Source: Ustilaginoidea virens
Taxonomy: Eukaryota > Ascomycota > Sordariomycetes > Hypocreales > Clavicipitaceae
Length of the DNA: 64,000 nucleotides
Reading direction: 5' to 3'
NCBI RefSeq assembly: GCF_000687475.1
Contig: NC_057319.1
Span: 1,178,001 to 1,242,000 of the forward strand
This document shows positions 1 to 12,399 of this stretch, piece after piece (the stretch's first letter is position 1; each line of letters starts with the position of its first letter). A program made the translations under genes and the position numbers. The notes under the pieces were generated by a model. It was not told the origin of the DNA, did no database searches, and worked only from the letters and a program-made list of their open reading frames with translations.

Positions 1-1182
1 TCCTACTCAATGGACAAGTATTTCAGGCAAGCCATGTTTCCGAACCCCAAGGGCGATGCCAAGCCGAAGGCACCCAGGGCTCCTAAACAGATCCCGGTGC
101 AGGACTACCAGTTCTACCCCCCGCGCCTGCGCGATCTCCAGGACAGGGAGACGGCCCACTACAGAAAGGAGATTGGGTACAAGGTCCCGCTTCAGGACGG
201 CGACGACGAGAACTTGTCGGAGCGAGAAGCGGAGCGCGCTCTCGACCAGCAAGAGATCGACAACGCCACCCCTCTGACCGAGGAAGAGAAGAAGGAGAAG
301 GAGGAGCTCTCGACCAAGGGGTTCGGAAACTGGAGCAGAAGAGACTTTCAGCAATTCGTCAACGGGTCGGGGAAATATGGGCGGCACGACTACGAGGGCA
401 TCTCGCACGAAATCGACAGCAAGACGCCGGCGGAAATCAAGGCCTACGCCAAGGTCTTTTGGCAGCGATACACCGAGATTGCCGACTACACAAAGTCCAT
501 CAAGGTGATTGAGGACGGGGAGGAGCGCACGCGCAAGATGGAAAACCAGCGCAAGCTGCTGCGCAAAAAGATGTCCCAGTACAGAGTGCCGCTGCAGCAG
601 CTCAAGATCAACTACTCCATCTCGACGACCAACAAGAAGGTGTACACCGAGGAGGAGGACCGCTTCCTGCTGGTGCTGCTCGACAAGTACGGCATCGACT
701 CGGAGGGCCTGTACGAGAAGATGCGCGACGAGATTCGCGACTCGCCCCTCTTCCGCTTCGACTGGTTCTTCCTCAGCAGGACGACGACGGAGCTGTCGCG
801 CCGCTGCACGACCCTGCTCACCACCATTGTCAAGGAGTACGAGGACGTCCCCGCCCGCGGATCGAACGGCGTCAACGGTAAGACCAAGCGCGACCCGGAC
901 GACGAGAACGACGAGGACAGCATCCTCGGCGCGCCCGCCAAGAAGAAGTCCAAGAATGGGGTCAAGGTACGCTCCACCGCCACCATCACCACCACCACCA
1001 AGACCAAGTCTCAACGGCCTACACCGCGCCAGCGCTGACCAAACATCTCCCTGCAGAACAAGGCTCTCGACAACGTCAAGTCCAGCAAAGCCAGCTCCAA
1101 AGCCACATCTCGCGCTTCCAGCGTGGCGTCGACCGGCTCCAACACCACGTCAAAAGGCAAGAAGGGTAAAAAGAGAAAGTAG
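1..1182 (+). CDS. ISWI-family chromatin remodelling ATPase, C-terminal part (5' end outside window)
   Basis: Only the C-terminal third is present; the frame is open at base 1, so the Snf2 ATPase lies upstream. The visible protein has a HAND-like stretch, a SANT domain (starting NWSRRDFQQFV) and a SLIDE domain (around YTEEEDRFLLVLLDKYG), the order that defines ISWI remodellers, where it binds linker DNA and sets nucleosome spacing. An intron is inferred at 967-1056 (GTACGC...CTGCAG, branch-like GCTGAC). Splicing replaces a low-complexity read-through by a Lys/Ser-rich tail ending KGKKGKKRK. Nuclear. It could be the ISW1 or ISW2 orthologue; the C-terminus alone does not decide. Family assignment is firm, and the 3' exon is an inference from frame and splice sites. 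Confidence 0.93.
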
Positions 1183-2150
1183 TCAGTCGCCTGGTGCAGG
1201 AGAAGAACCGGGCGGAAATCCTCGGCAGGGGCAGATTAGCCAAGGGGGGGGTAAAACTATGCCCGCCTGGGAGAGGGGGGGGGGGGGGAGGGGGAGAGGA
1301 AAAGTAAACAACATTACATGGCTCCAGTCTCTGAAATGTATGGCGTTTTGCTCGTGTTTCTGGCTTTTTGGTTGGTGGGTTCTGCGGCGTGTTTGCTGTT
1401 GCCTGTGGTGTTTTGCGCTGTCCAATTCTGAATTCAACATGTCACAGGTAGCTTTGCGGAAGCACCCAGCGCCATCTTGCTGCGCTTTCTTGAACCTTAT
1501 GTGTGTTACTGCCTCGCCCAATGCCACTCACGCAGCTGAACATCCAACTGGGAAGAAGCTGCCTGCCATACATGTACGCATCCCATCTTGAGCGACGATA
1601 AAAAAAACAAAAACAGCGTGTCTATGGAACGGACATGCGAACCCGTCCCAGCAAAAAGGGGTTCCCCCACGGGATTTCTAATTGCTCACGCCCACCAGCC
1701 CATCCAACCCGGACGAGGCGCGTCTCGTTCCAGATTTTCTCGTCTTTTTTATTTTGCCTCGTTCTCTTTGCTGATATATAAGAAGAAAAAAAGAAAAAAA
1801 GAAAAAAGTGATTCACCCCCAAGGAAAAAAAGGTGGTGGTGGTGGTTGTTGTTGTACCCTTTCCCATGTTCCGCCAAAAAAACGCCAAACCATGCAAGCA
1901 GACTGGGGAAATGACGCGCCGCTTCAAACCGCAATTCCGGTTGCGAGCCCCCGTTTTGTCCTATCCCTGGTCTCATCTATGCCCTGTCTCCCCTATTGCG
2001 TAATACACTGCTGTTGTTGGTGGAAGCGGCATTATCATGGGGATTCGAGACATTTCGGGGAACTTTTTTCTTTTCTTTTTTCGCTCTTTTTTCGTCTCCG
2101 ATAGATTCCCTCGTTGAAAGTGCGGAAATGTTGTGCACCTTTCCTGGCAT
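1183..2150. other. convergent intergenic region
   Basis: Sits between two convergent genes, so it should hold both 3' UTRs. It contains a G tract at 1275-1288, an A/G-rich stretch near 1790-1835 and a GGT/TTG repeat near 1832-1853. Open frames here are low-complexity and I see no gene. Confidence 0.7.
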
Positions 2151-3486
2151 TCACTGCATTCGGTTGATTCGTTCTCGCTCAACCTCGTAGAGGAAATCGT
2201 AGTAACCCTTGTCAAAGTGGTGGACGCGGACGTAGCCGTCTTCTCCGCCGCTCGCGTAGCCTTTTCCAGTAGGGTCGGCGGCGACGGTGTTGAGAGGGCC
2301 AAAGTGGCCGCGGACTCGGCCGACCTCGTCCTCGAAAATCTTGTGGTAGAAACGGGCTTCGAACTTGCCCTGGCGGGCAGATGTTCGGGTGACGTCCATG
2401 GCGGCCTGACCACCGCCGAGGATGACAAAGTCCTTCTTGGGGGTCATGGTGGCGCTGTTGAGGGGGGTATCTGTGGGATAGGTCTTGAGGACGGTCAAGT
2501 CGCGCGCCGCAACAAGCTGCATGATGAATCAAGCTCAGTCAGCATGCTCGAGAAAAAGGTTCAAGAGACAAGTCAAGAAAGCGCGGGAACAAAAGGGTAA
2601 AACAAAGGAAGAAATAAGAGCTGGCGGCGGTTGCCGAGAGAATCCGACTCACCTTGGCGGTCTTGTCCTTGCAGGCGGTGATGAAATAGGTGCGATCAGT
2701 AGACCACTGGAGGTCGACAATGGGTTGGTTGAGCTCATGGATGGGGATATTGTCCAGCAGTTCACCAGTCTTGCCGTCGAATTGGCTTACGCTACCATCC
2801 TCATGGCCGGCAATGATGTACTTACCCATGTTGCTCCATCCAGCAACGGTGGCCTTGGACTCGTCGCACACAATGGTCAAGGCCTTTTCGTCGCTCTGCT
2901 CAGCATCGACGTCGGGGTTGATGTCGATGACGACAATGTTGCTCAGGTAGCCCATGCGCTTTTCCGTCACTCCGAGAAGCTTGGTACCATCCTCGTTGAA
3001 TTCAACACGCTTGACAGCGGTGGGGAACTCCCAACTTTTGAGGCATCGGCCGGTCTTGACTTCCCAAAGACGAATGGTATTATCGGCGGAGCCCGAGGCG
3101 ATCATGGTGGAGGTGGGCTCAACATCGACAGTCCAAATAGCACCGACGTGGCCGTGGTACGTTCCCAGTCGTTCACCATTATGCGAGAACCAGGCGCAAA
3201 TCTGCTGATCTTTGGAGACGGAGAAGATGAGGTCGCCGTCAAGATTGTAGCTAGGGCAGGGAGGAAATATGAGGTTAGCACAGATGGAAAAGGGCCGGGA
3301 ACAGACTGAGCGTGTTGCTTCTTGTTTTCATCTTGTTTTTCCATCTAGAAAGCTTTCGTCTCGGCAGTCGGGCGGTAGAGAGAGGCAATTCCGACAAAAG
3401 GGTTGGTTGGTGAGGGGGGAGGTGAAAAGGTCGTACCGAATCTGGGTAAGCGCACGCTCGTGCCCAGCGAGAAGGATAGGTCTCAT
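2151..3486 (-). CDS. TIF34: eukaryotic translation initiation factor 3 subunit I (eIF3i)
   Basis: WD40 protein of the eIF3 complex, which helps recruit the 43S pre-initiation complex to mRNA in the cytoplasm. Three exons are inferred: 3486-3437, 3250-2653 and 2516-2151, giving 337 residues, close to yeast TIF34. The N-terminus [19 protein letters not shown] matches the family start, and the first intron (3436-3251) splits the Arg codon. WD repeats are visible as [40 protein letters not shown] and the final [15 protein letters not shown]. The C-terminus is the usual short acidic/basic tail ending ERERINRMQ. The start is the only Met that gives the conserved first blade. Divergent from the Cys-module gene, convergent with the ISWI gene. 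Confidence 0.95.
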
Positions 3487-4913
3487 GATGGGTGGTGGAC
3501 AGCTTTTGCTCGTCCGCTCGACCTGCTGGGGGAGAGTGAGTGAGCGGTCCGTCGGCGAGAAATAAAGCAGGGTCGCGAAAGAGGAGTAGGGGCCGGCTGG
3601 GAACTGGGCGTTGGGATGAGTCTTTGACGATGCGGTGGGTTTGAATTTTTGGCGATTGTGCGTTTTGGTGGGGCACAGAGCTGCCTTTGACGGGGGCAGC
3701 GGGGGAGTCAACTCGAAAGGTGGGGCGCGGTACCACCAATAAGCGTCGAGGCCCGGATTGCGCTCAGACTCTGCCTTGGCAAGTTGCTTCGGGGGGAAAG
3801 GGAGGGGGGGAGTTGAGGGGGCCGAAAGGAAACACCATTAATGCCTTCTTCACGTCACTCGCTAGGCCTTGGGGACAAGCTGATTGCATTCGTAAGAGCC
3901 TTCAACAACAGAATGCTTGGCACTGTCGCTGACCCTTTTGCAATGTCGCCGCTGACAAGCTGCGTCGTCCAGGGTTGTCTGGAGAGAACACGGACAAACA
4001 ATCAAAATAGCAAAGGCCATCGTTGGATGAAAATGCACAGGCAAGCAATGCTGCCGAGAGAAGCCTTCTAGGTTCGAGGGGATGGCTAAGAGATCCAATG
4101 GGTCGCCGGGGGATTCAGGAGGATGAATTCCTCCATTTGTCAAGTCCTCGACTACGAGCACCTCCATGACATGGGGGCCGCATAGGTCATGATCATCATC
4201 AGCCATGCAAACACGAGATGAAAGATGCCTCACCACGGAACACCTCCAAGCTCTTCATTACCGTATTCCGTTCCGTTTTGAATTGACGCCGGGGCATTTC
4301 TCGAAACGGCCGTCTCACAAGGCAGATCCAGCATCACGATTTCGTGCCAGAGTCTGCCTAACCAACAATGCGCCTCCGTTGAGTCAGCGACCAGGCTAGT
4401 ACCCCGTGGTCTATCGAGAAGAAGCAACTTCAAGCTCAGCTGCAACGGGGGCACCACTTTGAAAGGGCCGGTCTAGATTCCTGTACTCCGTACTCCGTAC
4501 GGATTGGTTGGTCAACAAGCCCGCCTCTCAGCCTCACAGGCTGGGGGGTAACAGACTTTTATGCACCTGCTAGAACCAGCACCTACAGTCGTATCTTGCC
4601 AACGGTCCCGAGACTTACCATACGAAGAGCCTTGCGGAGATGGACTGTGCGGCTGCGGCATGGCATCGCCTGACGGCTTGGGCTGGGGTGTAAGCTTTCG
4701 GAGGTTTATATCCCCGACAAACACCCAACCTCTTGGCGTTGATGATTATACGTTTGGTAACTTCTATTCTCAGGCAGCTGACTTTTTTTTCCCCTTCTTT
4801 TCTCTTCTTTTCTTTCTTCTTCTTTCTTCTTCTTCTCTTTTTTTTTTTTTTTTTTGCCCTTGCGCATCCCTCACTTGTCGTGCGGAAAACATCAGCCGCT
4901 AAAGGTGAAAAAC
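3487..4913. other. divergent intergenic/promoter region
   Basis: Lies between the eIF3i start and the start of the Cys-module gene, so it holds both promoters. Pyrimidine tracts rich in CTT and a T run (about 4837-4855) lie just upstream of the downstream start codon, as in many fungal promoters. One copy pair of the dispersed TACTCCGTAC motif lies near 4490. No gene seen. Confidence 0.6.
4483..4500. repeat. dispersed motif GTACTCCGTAC, two overlapping copies
   Basis: Reads gtactccgtactccgtac, two overlapping copies of an 11-mer found about ten times in this window, always outside the assigned coding exons. Confidence 0.6.
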
Positions 4914-7900
4914 ATGGATTCCTTCATGAAAGCTGCCAAGTCGGGGCTTGCAAAGACGGTAGCAGCTGGACAGCAGCAATTGCAGCAACGGCTGGCAAAG
5001 TATGGTCAACCTGGATCCGGGAGCGACGGAAGCACGTCCAATGGATCCGAGCATCAACGGCATGGGCAGCAGCATCATCAACACCAGTGCAATCAACGAC
5101 CTCTCGACACGGATTCCCACTCCCATCCAAATTGGCACCAGGTAATACCCTATCCTCTCTTCTGCCCTTCATTCCTGAGAATTCCACATGTATAACAGTT
5201 GTGGAAACGTGTAGACGACTTCTCCAGGCGTAAGCCAACATGTGCCGTATTTCCCGCCTCCGCCATCCGCCGCTTCACCACCTCAGCAACGACTCCATGA
5301 GATGCACCAGACTCCCTTGCCACAGGTAAACCGCCATGGAAACCACGGCTCGTCGTCGACTGTGGCAATCTCTGCCCTTCCATCGACATGCTCTGACCCA
5401 TCCTCTCGTGTCAACCTGCAGACCGCAAATCAAGGACAACACATGTATCAGCCTCCGCCGCCGCCGCCGCCGCCGCCGCCAGTTCGGCAAAGTTGCAACC
5501 AATCTGTGTCTTCAGACATGCACTACCCTCAATCCTCTCAATACGGTCATCCTCCACTTCCTCCTCGTTGGGACAATCATCAGCAGCCACGGCTACATGT
5601 TGAGCAAGGTGGATATGGCACGAATCTCTCAGCATCCCCCGTCAACACTTATCAAGCTACTGCTCAGACCTTGCTGCCGGCATCTCTTGTTCCTTACCCC
5701 ACGCCAAGTCAACAACGCCAGTCAGAAGTACTTCCGCGAGCTGAGGATGGTGTGTACAAGATGAGTCATTCGACATTACCGGCAAACCTTGCTCAAGTCC
5801 AGCCTCAGGCTTACGAGCCGGCATCAAGTCAGGAGCATCAGTCAGGGGTCACGGCCCAAACTGAAACTGTTTCTCAGCAGCATGCTTCCGGGGTGAACCC
5901 GTTATTAGTAAACAACACAATCAATCCTTCAGAAAACACTGCTCGGGAACCACAGCAGCTCAGCCAGGTTCCGCCTCCAACAGCGCCAGGCGCAGGTGCG
6001 CCGACTTATGTCCCTGGTTTGGTCGGCAGCCCTACTCCAAAATCACCGGAAATCACCCGAATTCAGCCCTCAAGCACGCCAGGTACGGATGTCCCCGGCG
6101 CAGTCAACAACGACGCCCCCCAGCATCACCCCGCGCGACTGGGTGACTCTTCATCTATAACTCAGCAAATGGGCAACCTCGATATCAGCCGTCAAATACA
6201 GGAGCAAGCAGCAGACCCGAATCAATCGGCACACGGGTCGTTTACCAATGCCAAGAATCAGAAACTACCCCCCATAGTGGCCAACGGGCCGTCCAGAGAC
6301 GTTATTCGATACTGCCCAGAGGATCGAATTGTCGACTACCCTCTTTTTTGGTACCAGCTTCCTGATGCGCCCGACTTTCTCGTCTGCACAAAATGTCACC
6401 AAGACTTTATAGAGTCGACTCCACTTGCTGGAAATTTCAAAAGAATTTTAGCAGAACCTGGTAGCCGGTCAATGTGTCGCTTCTGGTATCCACGCGTCAA
6501 GAACATTCTGTGGAAGCAAGCACTGCGACGAAACAGTGTCGAAGAACTTTGCTCCTTCATGAAGCGCCGGCTTCAGGTTCCTGACTGCAGGGGCACCGCA
6601 GCTGTATTGGGTTCAGAGGGCATCAAATGGTTCAGCCCGCAAGATCAGGAAATTCCAGGTTTTGTTGCCTGCCAAGCCTGCCATGAAGACAGGATCATGG
6701 GAACGTCGTTCGAATCCCGTTTTGTCCCCAACGGTGACCAGGGGGCTGAGGATCAGTGGACATGTGACGCATGCCTACCGTACATGTCTCGGGCGCTTGA
6801 CAAGCTATCCTCCAGAAACGACTGGTCTGGCTTTGTCGCCGGCTCAACCCGCCGGTTGCAGCTTCCAACGTGTGAGGGCAGGGACTCGAGCGCCACTGAA
6901 GGGGTGTGGTACGCGCTTCGGCGAAAGCTGGATGATTTTTTCGTGTGCGGCACCTGTTACATGGATCAATTGGAGCTGACGGCATTTGAAGCTGAGTTTG
7001 AAGCAGTCAACCAGGCAGTTTACCAGAGTCTCGGATTCGACAGGTGGATGGATTTGCTCGGCCAGAAGCGGAGCTGCAAGTTGACAAGCTCAGGGCTTGC
7101 CATGGGGTTTGCGCTCGATGCCGGGCTACGCGATGGGGATTTCAACGGGTTCTGGAGCGCTGCACAGATGATCAACAAGCTCGTACCGTGCACCCCAAAC
7201 GGGATCGTGCGAGGCAGGTGGTGGACACTGGCGGGCGGTTGCGCCAACTTTGACATCTGCGAAGCCTGCTACGTCGGCATCTTCAAGACCAACGAGCTGG
7301 ACGGGTTCCTACAACCCAGAGGGACGTGCGAGGCCACTCTGCTGTGCAACTTTTGCCCTGCAGCTCCTCGCTTCCTCGAGTTTTTCAAAAAGCTTGCAGA
7401 GGCACTGGACCGGAGCGTCTTCAGCTACTACACAGATTACGTGACCAAGTTTGCCCACGTGGCGGAATGCCCCGGACTGGACCACCGCGAGAATTCGACA
7501 TGGTGGGGATACGACCAGGTGCTCTGGTGCGAGGAGTGCCAGCTCACCTTTGTAGCCGAGACCAGCCTCGGAAAGGAGCAATTGCAGTACGCAGGAGCAT
7601 CTGACGCGCGAGCGCAAATCTGCCAAATGTGGTCGCCTCGGATGCGCGGCATGTGGCTGGACGTATGCCGCGCCGGAGAGGCAGGACCAAGGGAGGAGCT
7701 GGACCACGCGCTCGTCAAGTTGAAGGAGTTTGGCGAAAGGAGGCTGCAGGTGTACCTGCAGACAGTGCCGCGCATCCGGTTCATCCGGAAAATGAAGGAG
7801 ATCAGGATGATGCAGGCAGTGCACCAAGGCCACCTGAGCGTCATGTACTCGGGCATGAACAGCCTGGCCGCGGTATCTGGCACTGGGGACGGCAACTGGC

Positions 7901-8055
7901 ACGGGAACAGCCAACTCGGGTGGTACGAGACGGAGCACGGAGCGACCGGAGCGCAAATGTTTAACAACATGCAGGCCGGGTTCGCTGATGCCAACCGGAC
8001 GGACGAGTGGATGCAGATTATGCAGCTGCAGACGATGTGGAGCGAGGTTGAGTAG
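4914..8055 (+). CDS. unrecognised large protein: Pro/Gln-rich N-terminus plus five tandem CxxC modules
   Basis: Two exons are inferred (4914-5141, 5215-8055; intron GTAATA...GTAG), giving 1022 residues. The first exon starts MDSFMKAAKSGLAKTVAAGQ and joins in frame to the long ORF, which has no ATG of its own at its start. Residues 1-430 are low-complexity (Gln, Pro, Ser, including an eight-Pro run) and probably disordered. Residues about 440-960 hold five copies of a module of roughly 90-104 residues. Each has a CxxC pair (C467/C470, C562/C565, C654/C657, C758/C761, C848/C851), usually an aromatic residue just before it, a second Cys or Cys pair about 30 residues on, and in several copies a closing LQxP-x-C-x-G-like segment. 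Zn binding is likely but inferred. No signal peptide or membrane span. I do not recognise a named family. Confidence 0.85.
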
Positions 8056-9148
8056 ACGAGGCAGACGGAGGGTGGGTGGTCGATGGGTGGTCGATGGGTG
8101 GTCGATGGGTGGTGGTCGATAGGTGTGAGTGATGTGTGCTTATCTGGGTCAGTATGCCGTGCACTGTGTCCTGTGAGCTCGCATTGACAGTTTGCGAATC
8201 AAGAGTCCGGTCAAGCAGATGCAGGCTGTGATTGTTTCATCGAACACAGATGCCAATGGCTAGATGCCAATGGCTCCAGCCAGGGACGGAGGGAGCCATG
8301 CGGTGATGGGACCTCGGCATTCCGACGAGAAGATGAGCACCAGCTGGCCAAGTCCATGTTGAAGTCCATGTTTTAGCAACCAACCGCAGCGTAGCAACCC
8401 GGCTCTGGTTTCTGCCCGACCGAGATTCGACGTGAAACGCATGAGCATGTGGTGGGTTGATGCTTTGATCTGCACGTAGGTATGTAGTTGTAGTACATGT
8501 AGCGAACGTGGCAGCTGGCTGGACTGACTTGCTTGGCCCAGGCAGCTGGCGCGGTCAGTTTGCTTAATCAGCGCCGATATTCTCGACCAGAACAAAGTTG
8601 ACCCAAAGCAAACCAGAACAGAGCAGAGCAGAGCAGAACAGAGCACACCAGAACTCGGAACTACTACAGTAGGAGCAGCCAAAGCGCAGAGCTCGGGGAT
8701 CGCTGCAACGCGCCAGGCAACGTCGTCCCGGGCTGCAACTTGCGCACTGGATGGCGGTCCCGTCGCCGCCGCTCCTTTTCTCGCGCTTTGCTTTGCTGCC
8801 CTGTTGATGAAAACCCGACCGACGGCGGCTGCGTGGAACCCCGGGACGCGCTGGCCCTCGGGGTTCTTCAGGCCGCGGCCGCTGCCCCTCCCGACGGCGC
8901 ACGAACCTGCCCAGAAGGCTGCCAGACGTGCTGCTGCTGCTGCTGCATGTGCTGCCCCTGCCCCTGGGCCCTCTGGCACCCCGCAGCCCCCATCGTCGCC
9001 GCCGCCGCGTCTCCCAGGCCGCCACCATCACCTCCATCACCATCACCATCTCCGCCTCCCCCTCCGCCGCGGAGGCCGCCACGGTTCGTCACCTTTGCCT
9101 CACCCGCCACCCTCGGATCGCTGGCGACGCTTCACCAGCTGTGCAGAC
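8056..9148. other. intergenic region and C1-THF synthase leader
   Basis: Begins with a 12-bp tandem repeat (ggtcgatgggtg, about 8075-8125) just after the stop codon. From 8807 the frame of the downstream gene is already open with an upstream ATG, so 8807-9148 may be an N-terminal extension (see findings). Otherwise nothing gene-like. Confidence 0.6.
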
Positions 9149-12100
9149 ATGTCGTCGGCCCGCATCTTGGACGGCACGGCCATTGCCCGGGGGATCCGCG
9201 AAAAGATTGGCGCAGACATTGCGCGGAAACAGCAAGCCAACCCTCGCTACAAGCCATGCCTCAAGATTATCCAAGGTACGCACGCACCAGATGCCTCTCC
9301 CTATCACCCCCCCAACCACCACCGGCGAGCCTTTCGCCGGCTTCCACAGGTGCTCGTCCAATACTTGGAACCCAGCTGACGTGACGATACTTTGGTCTAG
9401 TCGGCAACCGCTCTGATTCTTGTTTGTTCATCCCACCCCCCGCACGAGTTTCTGGAGAAGAAATTTTATTTATTTATTTTTATTTATTTTTCCATTTTTG
9501 CCCCAAGTCCCCCCCCCCGCGATCCAACTAACCATCAAGTCCGCTTGTCGCAGCCACCTATGTGCGCATGAAGCTCAAGGCCGCCGCAGAGGTACGGATA
9601 GAAACGCGCACTTCCCCCCCCCCAGACGCACAGCCCTCTCAACTAACTCTTCCCTCGCAAGGCCGGTGTTTCTTGCCATCTCATCCAGTGCCCCGTCGAC
9701 ATCACCGAGGTCGAGCTGCTCGACCAGATCCGTCGCCTGAATCACGACCCCGCCGTCAACGGAATCCTGGTCCAGCTTCCTCTCCCCGCCGGCATTTCCG
9801 AGTACAACATCACCTCCGCCGTAGCCGACGAGAAAGATGTCGACGGCTTCGGCACCAACAACATTGGCGAGCTGGCTAAGCGTGGCGGTGCTCCCATCTT
9901 CACCCCCTGCACCCCAAAGGGCGTCATGTTCATGCTCGGCGAGGCCGGCATTGACGTTGCCGGAAAGACGGCCGTTGTTCTCGGCCGCAGCAACATTGTC
10001 GGCGGCCCGGTCAGCTACCTTTTGCGGCACGCGGATGCGACCGTCATCGTCTGCCACTCCAAGACGCAAAATCTCGAGACCTACTTGAAGCATGCCGACG
10101 TCGTCGTTGCCGCCATCGGGCAGGCACGGTTTGTCAAGGCCGAGTGGTTGAAGCAAGGCGCCGTCGTCATCGACGTCGGCACCAACTTCATCCCCGACGC
10201 CTCCAAGAAGAGCGGCCAGCGCATGGTTGGCGACGTGGACTTTGAAGCCGCATCCAAGGTCGCCTCGGCCATTACTCCGGTCCCGGGCGGCGTCGGGCCC
10301 ATGACGGTCGCCATGCTGTTGCAGAACGTCGTCGAGGCCACCGACCTCTTCTTCGAAAAGGAAAAGCTGCGCAAGACCATCCCCCTCCCGCTCAGGCTCA
10401 AGACCCCCGTGCCTTCGGACATTGCCATCTCTCGAGACCAAACCCCCAAGCAAATCACCCGCATCGCCGCCGAGGTGGGCATTGCCCCCCACGAGCTCGA
10501 GCCGTACGGGGCGTACAAGGCAAAGGTGGACCTCGACCTGCTCAAGCGCCTGCAGCACCGGAGGAACGGTCGCTACGTCGTCGTCACCGGCATCACGCCC
10601 ACGCCTCTCGGCGAAGGCAAGTCCACCACCACCATGGGACTTGCCCAGGCCTTGGGAGCCCATCTCGGACGCCTGACGTTTGCCAACGTCCGGCAACCCA
10701 GCCAAGGCCCTACTTTTGGCATCAAGGGAGGCGCCGCGGGTGGCGGCTACAGCCAGGTCATCCCCATGGACGAGTTCAACCTGCACCTGACGGGCGACAT
10801 CCACGCCATCACCGCCGCCAACAACCTGCTGGCGGCCGCTCTGGAAACCAGAATGTTCCACGAAAACACGCAAAAGGACGGGCCCCTGTACAGGCGGCTT
10901 GTCCCGGTCAAGAACGGGGTCCGGCAGTTTGCCCCCGTCATGTTCCGCCGTCTGAAGAGGCTGGGCATCGACAAGACGAACCCCGACGACCTCACCGAGG
11001 ACGAGATTCGGCGGTTCGCCCGTCTCGACGTCGATCCCGAGACCATTACCTGGAAACGAGTCCTCGACGTCAACGACCGCCACCTCCGAGGCATCGTCGT
11101 CGGAAACGCCGCCACGGAGAAGGGCCAGTCTCGGGAGACTGGCTTCGACATTTCCGTCGCCAGCGAATGCATGGCCATCTTGGCCCTGAGCACGAGCTTG
11201 GCCGACATGCGGGAGCGCCTGGGTCGCATGGTGGTTGCGACGTCTCGCAGCGGCGACCCCGTCACCTGCGACGACATCGGGGCCGGCGGCGCCCTGACGG
11301 CGCTGATGAAGGACGCCATCAAGCCCAACCTCATGCAGACGCTGGAGGGAACCCCGGTGTTTGTGCACGCCGGCCCGTTCGCCAACATTAGCATCGGGCA
11401 GAGCTCCATCATCGCCGACAAGCTCGCGCTGAAGCTGGCCGGCACCGAGCCCGGGGAGAAGCACGACGACTCGGCCGGCTTCGTCGTCACCGAGGCAGGC
11501 TTCGACTTCACCATGGGCGGCGAGCGCTTCTTCAACATCAAGTGCCGCACTTCGGGCCTCGTCCCCGACGTCGTCGTCGTCGTCGCCACGGTCCGCGCCC
11601 TCAAGGTCCACGGCGGCGGCCCGCCCATTGCCCCCGGCGCGCCCCTCGACCCCGTCGTCTACAAGGAGGAGAACGTGGACGTGCTGCGCGCGGGCTGCGT
11701 CAATCTCAAGAAGCACATTAGCAACGCCAGGTCGTTTGGCGTCCCCGTCGTGGTAGCCATCAACAAGTTCGCCACGGACACCGAGGCCGAGATTGCCGTC
11801 GTGCGGGACGAGGCCTTGTCTGCGGGGGCCGAGGATGCCATCCTGGCCGACCACTGGGCCCAGGGCGGCAAGGGAGCTGTCGAGCTGGCCAAGGGCGTCG
11901 TTGCCGCCGCCGCCGCCGACAAGCCCAAGGACCTGAAGCTCACGTACGACCTGAGCGGCACCATCCAGCAGCGCATCGAGGCCATCGGGCAGAAGATGTA
12001 CGGCGCCGCCAAGGTTGAGCTCAGCGAGCTGGCGCAGAAAAAGGTCGACACCTACACCCGACAGGGCTACGGGAACCTGCCCGTCTGCATAGCAAAGACG

Positions 12101-12399
12101 CAGTACTCGCTGTCGCACGACCCGGACCTGAAAGGCGCTCCGACCGGCTTCACCGTGCCCATCCGCGACGTGCGCATGGCCGCCGGCGCCGGATACCTGT
12201 AAGTAGCAGTTGTGTCGTGACGTCGCGCGCACACACAAACTCCAGATTTGGAGGACGGAAAAATTTGCTGACGGACCCCTGTTTGGGCAGATACGCTCTG
12301 GCTGCGGACATTCAGACCATTCCGGGCCTGCCCACGGCTCCCGGATACCTGAACGTCGATGTGGACACGGAGACGGGCGAGGTCGACGGCCTTTTCTGA
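9149..12399 (+). CDS. ADE3: C1-tetrahydrofolate synthase, trifunctional
   Basis: Methylene-THF dehydrogenase, methenyl-THF cyclohydrolase and formyl-THF synthetase in one chain, supplying one-carbon units for purines and amino acids. Five exons are inferred (9149-9275, 9401-9421, 9554-9591, 9662-12198, 12291-12399), giving 943 residues, the usual length of the cytosolic enzyme. The second exon is only 21 bp. The dehydrogenase/cyclohydrolase part shows [10 protein letters not shown] (catalytic Lys), [16 protein letters not shown] and [11 protein letters not shown]. The synthetase part shows the P-loop-like [13 protein letters not shown] near residue 374. The last intron splits the Leu codon of [12 protein letters not shown]. 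The chosen start gives a family-like N-terminus, [18 protein letters not shown]. An in-frame ATG at 8807 could add a mitochondrial presequence. Confidence 0.96.
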
